From Candidatus Francisella endociliophora (GTDB lineage: Bacteria > Pseudomonadota > Gammaproteobacteria > Francisellales > Francisellaceae): a DNA stretch of 64,000 bases. Location: assembly GCF_000764555.1 (NCBI RefSeq), contig NZ_CP009574.1, positions 682,001 through 746,000 of the forward strand, read 5' to 3'. The translations under genes and the position numbers were made by a program. Below are positions 58,971-64,000 of this stretch, in pieces. The notes beneath the pieces are model-generated. The model was given only the letters and a program-made list of their open reading frames with translations. It searched no databases and was not told where the DNA came from. The number at the start of each line of letters is the position of its first letter. Within the stretch, counting starts at the first letter, position 1.

Positions 58971-59008
58971 CTCTAGCAATGATTAAATTTAATAATTGCT
59001 GGAAAATT

Positions 59009-59602
59009 ATGCATAGTTTTCAACTTTTTATAAAAAATACTCGAGAGTCAAAAGAGCTTGAGCAAAAAACTATTGCTGATGCTATAAATCTATCTGAAGA
59101 AACTATCAACATGATAGAACAAGCGAGTAATGACCAATTATTGCAATGCTCAAGTAGCTTACTTAAAAACCAAATTAGAAGGTATTGCGAATATTTAGAA
59201 ATTCCCGAAAAAAAGATAATTTCAATTCTCAATAAAATTGACATACTTTACTATAAAAAATCTCAATATGGAAAACTAAAAGCTTTTGACTATATAAATA
59301 GACTTACAATATTAATTATTGCAATAGTTATTGTCACACTTGTTACAAAACATGTCAGAGAAAATATTGATACAACAAATATAGCTAGTCAGACTGACTC
59401 AAAGACATCTATTATTTATACACCTATTGATTATGCCGTTGATAACTCTGGCGAAAAACAAAACATTCCTTCTACAAATAATGACAATAGTAGCTCTCAA
59501 AATTCTAGCTCAGAAGAAAAGACTAACCACAAAAGCCTAAAAGCTCACCCTCCTGCTACAGCCAATATGAGTAATATGGTTATTGATGAACCAAATAATT
59601 AA
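59009..59602 (+). CDS. RodZ-like HTH/membrane protein
   Basis: 197-residue protein. Start 59009 has a GGAA site, while the in-frame ATG at 58979 sits next to the -10 element. An N-terminal Xre-like HTH (about 5-70; Thr-Ile-Ala-Asp-Ala near 21-25) is followed by one membrane helix (about 99-114) and a Ser/Asn-rich periplasmic tail. This is the layout of RodZ, which links MreB to cell-shape control, but the C-terminal beta domain is missing, so the tail is short. It could also be another HTH-membrane regulator. Confidence 0.55.
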   Translation: MHSFQLFIKNTRESKELEQKTIADAINLSEETINMIEQASNDQLLQCSSSLLKNQIRRYCEYLEIPEKKIISILNKIDILYYKKSQYGKLKAFDYINRLTILIIAIVIVTLVTKHVRENIDTTNIASQTDSKTSIIYTPIDYAVDNSGEKQNIPSTNNDNSSSQNSSSEEKTNHKSLKAHPPATANMSNMVIDEPNN

Positions 59603-59701
59603 AATCTCAAGTATCTCTTTTAATCAATTCTTCTATATACGACAAACTTAAAATATACTAATATTGTAAAAATCACAGTATCAATTATAAATTAGTGAAA
59701 T

Positions 59702-60823
59702 ATGAATATTTTAAACAATATATTACTTAGAGCAGAAAACTATTCTGCGACATATATTCTTTTTATAGATTTCTTAATATGCTTGTTATTGAGTATTATT
59801 ATATTTATAGTCGGTAGTTTACTCGTAAGAAAGCATAAAAACACAATTAGATTTTCTTTTGTAAGATCATTTAAATTAACTCTTTATCTAGTTATTTGGT
59901 CATATTTTATTAAGACTTGTATTGACCTACCTGTGATTGTGCATTTTCCTGATTACAAGAATAATATTCTATTATACTCAGATAAAATATTTGATTTTTG
60001 TATTTATCTTGCAATTATTATTAGCTTGTTTAAATTCTTACGTGAAAGTAAAAAAATAAGTATAGAAAAGAAAAAAGCTGAAAATAAACAAGGATATGAT
60101 GACTTTAGAGATATTAATGCTATTTTTAAAGCATTAGAACTAGGGGCAGTTATTGCATCAATCATATTAATTTTAGCAGCTCTACGTGTACCACCAACAG
60201 CTTTAGGTGCATTTAGTGGTGTAGCATTAGCTGGATTAACTCTTTCTCAAAGCACTCTACTTACAAACCTCTTTGGAGGACTAGTTGTAGTCTTTAATAG
60301 AAAGTATTCGGAAGGAGATATTATTTCATCAGATATTAATTCTTCGATAAAATTTAGCGGTACAATCAAGAAAATTGGAATACTAACAACGCAAATAGAC
60401 AGCTATGAAACAGCTCCTATGCACATACCAAACTCAATATTTCTAAATACCTGTATAACAACAACATCACGTCGAACTCATAGGCGCATCCTACAATATA
60501 TTACTATTGACTATAAGCATCTAGGACAAATTGATTTAATTAAACAAGAAATTACTAGCATACTCAAATCCCACCCCAATATAGATCAAAATAAAACAAT
60601 TGCTGTAGCTCTTGCTACTGGCGGCACTATGATTGGTAATAAATCTGAAGGAGGCTTTGGATCTAATGGTATTAACTTACAAATTTATGCAATGGTTAAT
60701 AAGGTATTTTTTACAGATTTTGTTAATACTCAAGATGATGTTTTTCTAGCCATTGCTAATAAATTAGATGGTCTTGATGTTAAATTTGCGATAAACCCAG
60801 TAACTATTAAAAATGATAATTAG
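59702..60823 (+). CDS. MscS-family mechanosensitive channel
   Basis: 373-residue membrane protein. Four membrane helices span about 1-195, the last being the pore helix with Gly-Ala-Phe-Ser-Gly-Val-Ala-Leu-Ala-Gly-Leu-Thr near 172-183. The MscS beta domain with Phe-Gly-Gly-Leu-Val-Val near 194-199 and Tyr-Ser-Glu-Gly-Asp-Ile near 205-210 and an alpha/beta cytosolic domain follow. It should open on osmotic downshock. Overlaps the end of convergent epmA by four bases. Confidence 0.85.
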   Translation: MNILNNILLRAENYSATYILFIDFLICLLLSIIIFIVGSLLVRKHKNTIRFSFVRSFKLTLYLVIWSYFIKTCIDLPVIVHFPDYKNNILLYSDKIFDFCIYLAIIISLFKFLRESKKISIEKKKAENKQGYDDFRDINAIFKALELGAVIASIILILAALRVPPTALGAFSGVALAGLTLSQSTLLTNLFGGLVVVFNRKYSEGDIISSDINSSIKFSGTIKKIGILTTQIDSYETAPMHIPNSIFLNTCITTTSRRTHRRILQYITIDYKHLGQIDLIKQEITSILKSHPNIDQNKTIAVALATGGTMIGNKSEGGFGSNGINLQIYAMVNKVFFTDFVNTQDDVFLAIANKLDGLDVKFAINPVTIKNDN

Positions 60824-61740
60824 AAAATAGAAAGCTCTTTTATATTACTAATACCTTCTAAGCTCATAAGAAGCCTATCAAAGCCCAAAGCAACTCCAGA
60901 ACATTCTGGAATCCTATTCAAACAATCCAAAAGCTCAGTATCAATATCAATCAGACATTTTCCTTGCTCTTGGCGAATTGATAAATCTGAATTGAACCTT
61001 TTAAGCTGCTCTTGCTTATCTATTAGCTCATAATAACCATTCGCCAGCTCTATACCATTAATAAAAACTTCAAATCTTGCAGCAACTTGCTGAGCATCTT
61101 TATCTATAACTTTTTTAGCAAGTGCTGACTGATGAACAGTATAGCCATAGATAAAATATACGGTATTTGGCTGATTAAGATTTTTTTCAATCTTATAGCT
61201 AAAAAGTATATCTAAACAATCTGCTATCGTTGGATTATCTAACCCTTGAATCTTGCCAACAGCTAACTCTACTTGTTGGAGCAATTTTTCTAAAGAAATA
61301 GTATGAGGATTAAAGTTATAGTAGTTTTCAAAAGCTTCTTGATAACTTATATACTCAAATTTCAAATTGGGCTTTACTACAAGAAATAAATTTTCCATTT
61401 CTTTCATTAACTGAAAATAATCAATTCCAACTCGATACCACTCTATCATGGTAAATTCATGATTATGAAACTGCCCACAAGGCTCATCACGAAATGCTTT
61501 ACATATTTGGTATATACTACCACTACCTTCCGCTAAAAGTCGCTTCATGGCATATTCTGGAGAACTTTGCAGATATCTCTTACCAACTACTGTATTTATA
61601 GCAAAAACATCAATAAATGGATCTGTCACTCCATAATTATAAGCTAATGGTGTATCAACTTCGAGCACATCCAATTCAGCAAAATACTTGCGAATCTTGG
61701 TTAGGTATTGTGCTCGCTTTTTTATATTCTCTAGACTCAT
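60820..61740 (-). CDS. epmA: EF-P beta-lysylation protein EpmA
   Basis: 306-residue truncated class II lysyl-tRNA synthetase (PoxA/GenX), lacking the N-terminal anticodon-binding domain. Motif 2 is Phe-Arg-Asp-Glu-Pro-Cys-Gly-Gln-Phe-His-Asn-His-Glu-Phe-Thr near 82-96 and motif 3 is Gly-Val-Ala-Leu-Gly-Phe-Asp-Arg-Leu near 284-292. It attaches beta-lysine to elongation factor P, helping ribosomes through polyproline stretches. Start overlaps the birA end by four bases. Confidence 0.93.
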   Translation of the reverse strand: MSLENIKKRAQYLTKIRKYFAELDVLEVDTPLAYNYGVTDPFIDVFAINTVVGKRYLQSSPEYAMKRLLAEGSGSIYQICKAFRDEPCGQFHNHEFTMIEWYRVGIDYFQLMKEMENLFLVVKPNLKFEYISYQEAFENYYNFNPHTISLEKLLQQVELAVGKIQGLDNPTIADCLDILFSYKIEKNLNQPNTVYFIYGYTVHQSALAKKVIDKDAQQVAARFEVFINGIELANGYYELIDKQEQLKRFNSDLSIRQEQGKCLIDIDTELLDCLNRIPECSGVALGFDRLLMSLEGISNIKELSIF

Positions 61741-62534
61741 TTAATAACTCTAATTTTATTGATAATAGCAAGATCAAGTTCAAATTGATTGTCGCCCTCT
61801 ATCAAGCTTAGCTTTAGATCTTTTGAAACTCCTTTAGCTATACCAACACAAGGCTTATCACCGTAATTAAACTTAATCATTTTATTGTAAGTATAATCAT
61901 AATCAGAAAATTCAGTTATAGCCACATCACCACTTATAGCAAAATATTTAATAATATTTTTTACCAAGCTGACGATTATTGTTGACGAATCCATCTGTTG
62001 CTTATTAATAATCGCTAAAGATATCCATTCACGATCAATATTTTCTGATATATCAAGCATATTGACATTGATACCGACACCAATAACTATATCAAAGCTA
62101 TCTTGCTTAATATTTTTTGTTTCTATAAGAATCCCTGCTAATTTTTGATCTTTGAAATAAATATCATTAGGCAACTTTATTTTTAAATACTGCTGTAATT
62201 TTTCTGGTAGATGTTCTTTAATCGTAACAAAAACTCCTAAAGCAACTTTGACACTCATAAGTTTTGATTCTGAGATATTACAATTACAATGAAACGCTAA
62301 AGATGAGTATATGTTATCTTGATTTTCCGAGACCCACTTTCCACCACGACGGCCTCGCCCTTTTGTTTGAATATCTGCATAACAAATGTGGTATTTGTAA
62401 CTAAGTTTTTGTTCTAAAAGGTAATCATTTGTTGAGCCTATAGTAAGAAAATATTCTACTTTTATATCATCAATTTCACTACTTAACTCTTGTTCTATAT
62501 AATTATGATTCTTCATATTGGATTGCTTTAACAT
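61737..62534 (-). CDS. birA: biotin-[acetyl-CoA-carboxylase] ligase (no HTH)
   Basis: 265 residues from ATG 62534; an ATG at 62516 is an equally possible start, and neither has a clear ribosome site. Signature parts are Gly-Ser-Thr-Asn-Asp near 32-36, Gly-Arg-Gly-Arg-Arg-Gly-Gly-Lys-Trp near 58-66, and Gly-Val-Gly-Ile-Asn-Val-Asn near 147-153. There is no N-terminal DNA-binding domain, so this is a monofunctional ligase, unlike E. coli BirA. It biotinylates AccB Lys122, encoded in this window. Overlaps recJ. Confidence 0.92.
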   Translation of the reverse strand: MLKQSNMKNHNYIEQELSSEIDDIKVEYFLTIGSTNDYLLEQKLSYKYHICYADIQTKGRGRRGGKWVSENQDNIYSSLAFHCNCNISESKLMSVKVALGVFVTIKEHLPEKLQQYLKIKLPNDIYFKDQKLAGILIETKNIKQDSFDIVIGVGINVNMLDISENIDREWISLAIINKQQMDSSTIIVSLVKNIIKYFAISGDVAITEFSDYDYTYNKMIKFNYGDKPCVGIAKGVSKDLKLSLIEGDNQFELDLAIINKIRVIK

Positions 62535-64000
62535 TCAATGACAAATTAACTTGGCCAAGGAACTCTTCTTTTTGTAACTGATAACAAACTTTCACACTAT
62601 CACCAATATTTAGCTGATTTGCTATTATGTTATCTGTAGCATTAAACCAGATCCCTTTGATTGAACTATTCTTATAGCGTAAAACTAGTTGAGCATGATT
62701 TTTATCTTTACCAACTAGGCGAAAATTCTCAATTGTAAACTCATTGCAAAAAACAGGTTTTTCAAACTCACGACCATAAGGCTCTAGAGAATCAATTTTT
62801 GTAAGAGTGTCTAAATTAAAATACTGCTCATCAAGCTCAAAATCATACTCAATACATGGCTCTAAAACTATGTTTTCCTGATTCACTAACTCGATTACCT
62901 GACTTTCAAAAAGCTCATAAAACTTATCAAAATCCTGCTTTTTGATTGTGAGGCCTGCTGCGCCTTTATGTCCACCATATTTGATCATCAAATTAGGCTC
63001 TTTTACAGCAACATTATCTAATACTTGCTTGATATGTATCTCATCAACACTTCTTGCAGACCCTGAGATAAGAGTCTCATCAGTTTGAGTTTGTGAGAAA
63101 ATAATTATTGGCTTGCCAAAACTTTCTTTAAGCCTGCTCGCTGAGATTCCATGAATTCCAGAGTGACCATTTTCTAGTAATATACATAGCGATTTTTTAG
63201 TTTCATTTAACTGTTGTGCTTGAAGCATTGCTTCTTGAGTTAAAGTTTTTTGTATTTCTTTGCGTTGGTTGTTCTGCTCTTTAAGATTATCAAATATTTC
63301 TTCTATTTTTTCATCATTTTCTTCAAGTAGAAAACTAACTGACCCCAAAGCATCAGAAACTCTACCATCACTATTTAAAATTGGTGCAATGCTAAATCCA
63401 ATATACTCACTAGAAAGTTTGTCTTTATCTATGAAATCCCAACATAGGCGATTATTTTCTTTGAGTTGCTGAATACCAAATTTTGTCACAATGCGATTAT
63501 TATGACTATTTGCCATACTTACACAATCAGCAACCGTACCAATTGCGACAAAATCTAATAGATTACTCAAACCATACGATTTGGATACAGGCTTATTATT
63601 TTGAATATACTTCCTACGTAAAGCTGCCATAAATAACCAAGCAACCATACAGCCAGCAATTGCTTTATCTGGATAATCACAACCATCCTGAGTTGGATTA
63701 AGCACAGCTACCGCACTCTTTGGTGCACCTTCTGGCGGTATGCCATGATGATCCGTAACAATCGTATCAATTCCATTTTGCTTAAGTACAGCAATTCTTA
63801 CTTCATCTGTGGAGCCATTATCCGCGGTTATAATCAAACTTGGTCGCATATTGTCTGTGAGAATTCTATTCATCAAGGATTCTGACAGCCCATAACCTTC
63901 TTGCATTCTATGTCCAATATATGAACGAACTTTATCCTTTGGGTAACCAAAAACTTTTGTTAAAGCTTCATAAAAAATTGCATGAGAAGTTTGACCATCA
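62503..64000 (-). CDS. recJ: single-stranded-DNA-specific exonuclease RecJ (partial)
   Basis: C-terminal part of RecJ, open from the window edge (frame intact to base 64000), stop at 62503. Visible are a likely end of the first DxDG motif (Asp-Gly-Gln-Thr-Ser) at the very edge, Asp-Asn-Gly-Ser near the start, Thr-Asp-His-His-Gly (the DHH motif), the DHHA1 domain with a Gly-Gly-His-Lys-Gly-Ala-Ala-Gly segment, and the RecJ OB region. It degrades single-stranded DNA 5' to 3' in RecF recombination, mismatch and base-excision repair. Perhaps 100 N-terminal residues are missing. Confidence 0.94.
   Translation of the reverse strand, partial: DGQTSHAIFYEALTKVFGYPKDKVRSYIGHRMQEGYGLSESLMNRILTDNMRPSLIITADNGSTDEVRIAVLKQNGIDTIVTDHHGIPPEGAPKSAVAVLNPTQDGCDYPDKAIAGCMVAWLFMAALRRKYIQNNKPVSKSYGLSNLLDFVAIGTVADCVSMANSHNNRIVTKFGIQQLKENNRLCWDFIDKDKLSSEYIGFSIAPILNSDGRVSDALGSVSFLLEENDEKIEEIFDNLKEQNNQRKEIQKTLTQEAMLQAQQLNETKKSLCILLENGHSGIHGISASRLKESFGKPIIIFSQTQTDETLISGSARSVDEIHIKQVLDNVAVKEPNLMIKYGGHKGAAGLTIKKQDFDKFYELFESQVIELVNQENIVLEPCIEYDFELDEQYFNLDTLTKIDSLEPYGREFEKPVFCNEFTIENFRLVGKDKNHAQLVLRYKNSSIKGIWFNATDNIIANQLNIGDSVKVCYQLQKEEFLGQVNLSLNVKAIQYEES

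Overview
The window reads as one AT-rich, gene-dense gamma-proteobacterial chromosome segment, most likely from the family Francisellaceae (Francisella or a close relative). This is inferred from the low-GC codon use, the many short signal-peptide or lipoprotein genes typical of that group (DUF3568-like, DUF2147-like), and a standard set of gamma-proteobacterial housekeeping genes. No rRNA, tRNA, CRISPR array or insertion-sequence transposase was recognised.

Region 1 (about 1-6,950) is the right end of an integrated mobile element. It holds many small tightly packed plus-strand genes: a RecE-like PD-(D/E)XK nuclease, a RecT-like annealing protein, a lipoprotein with an SPFH/band-7 domain, small membrane proteins, several proteins I cannot assign, an AlpA/excisionase-like HTH protein and a P4-type tyrosine integrase facing back into the element. 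One small gene carries an in-frame stop. Degenerate repeats upstream of the integrase may be arm-type binding sites. The left end lies outside the window.

Region 2 (7,000-11,600) is an accessory chromosomal stretch. It has a LysR regulator divergent from an exported choloylglycine/penicillin-V-acylase-family hydrolase with inverted repeats between them, a PLP-dependent cysteine-synthase-family enzyme, a DUF5993-like peptide paired with a variant DsbB, and tiny secreted or lipidated peptides.

Region 3 (11,600-31,650) is mostly core: kdsA-udk-rpoZ, erpA, pnp, rpsO, the start of the division/cell-wall cluster (rsmH-ftsL-ftsI) next to an Aas-like acyl-activating protein, mutM, gyrB, dusA, a DsbA-like lipoprotein, a TIGR03546/TIGR03545-like fusion and sucCD.

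Region 4 (31,650-50,800) mixes transport, envelope and repair genes: tandem glycine-rich exported paralogues, an AI-2E/PerM permease, a POT peptide transporter next to an asparaginase-family Ntn hydrolase, cutC, gph, trxB, mutL, a DUF2147 pair, rsgA, a second POT transporter and argS. Three copies of an intergenic palindromic repeat lie at 38.8, 41.0 and 43.0 kb. Two decayed sequences lie here: an 80% identical copy of the asparaginase tail, and a frameshifted lipoprotein gene.

Region 5 (50,900-64,000) has an outer-membrane biogenesis and metabolism run, lptD-surA-rsmA-apaH-aroQ-accB-accC, then a RodZ-like HTH/membrane protein and an MscS channel. The opposite strand carries epmA, birA and recJ (cut by the window edge). 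BirA would biotinylate the AccB encoded about 4 kb away.

Nothing here is clearly a new defence or secretion system. The best candidates for novelty are the dispersed hairpin repeat, the RecET/SPFH-lipoprotein element, the variant DsbB/DUF5993 pair and the tandem exported paralogues.
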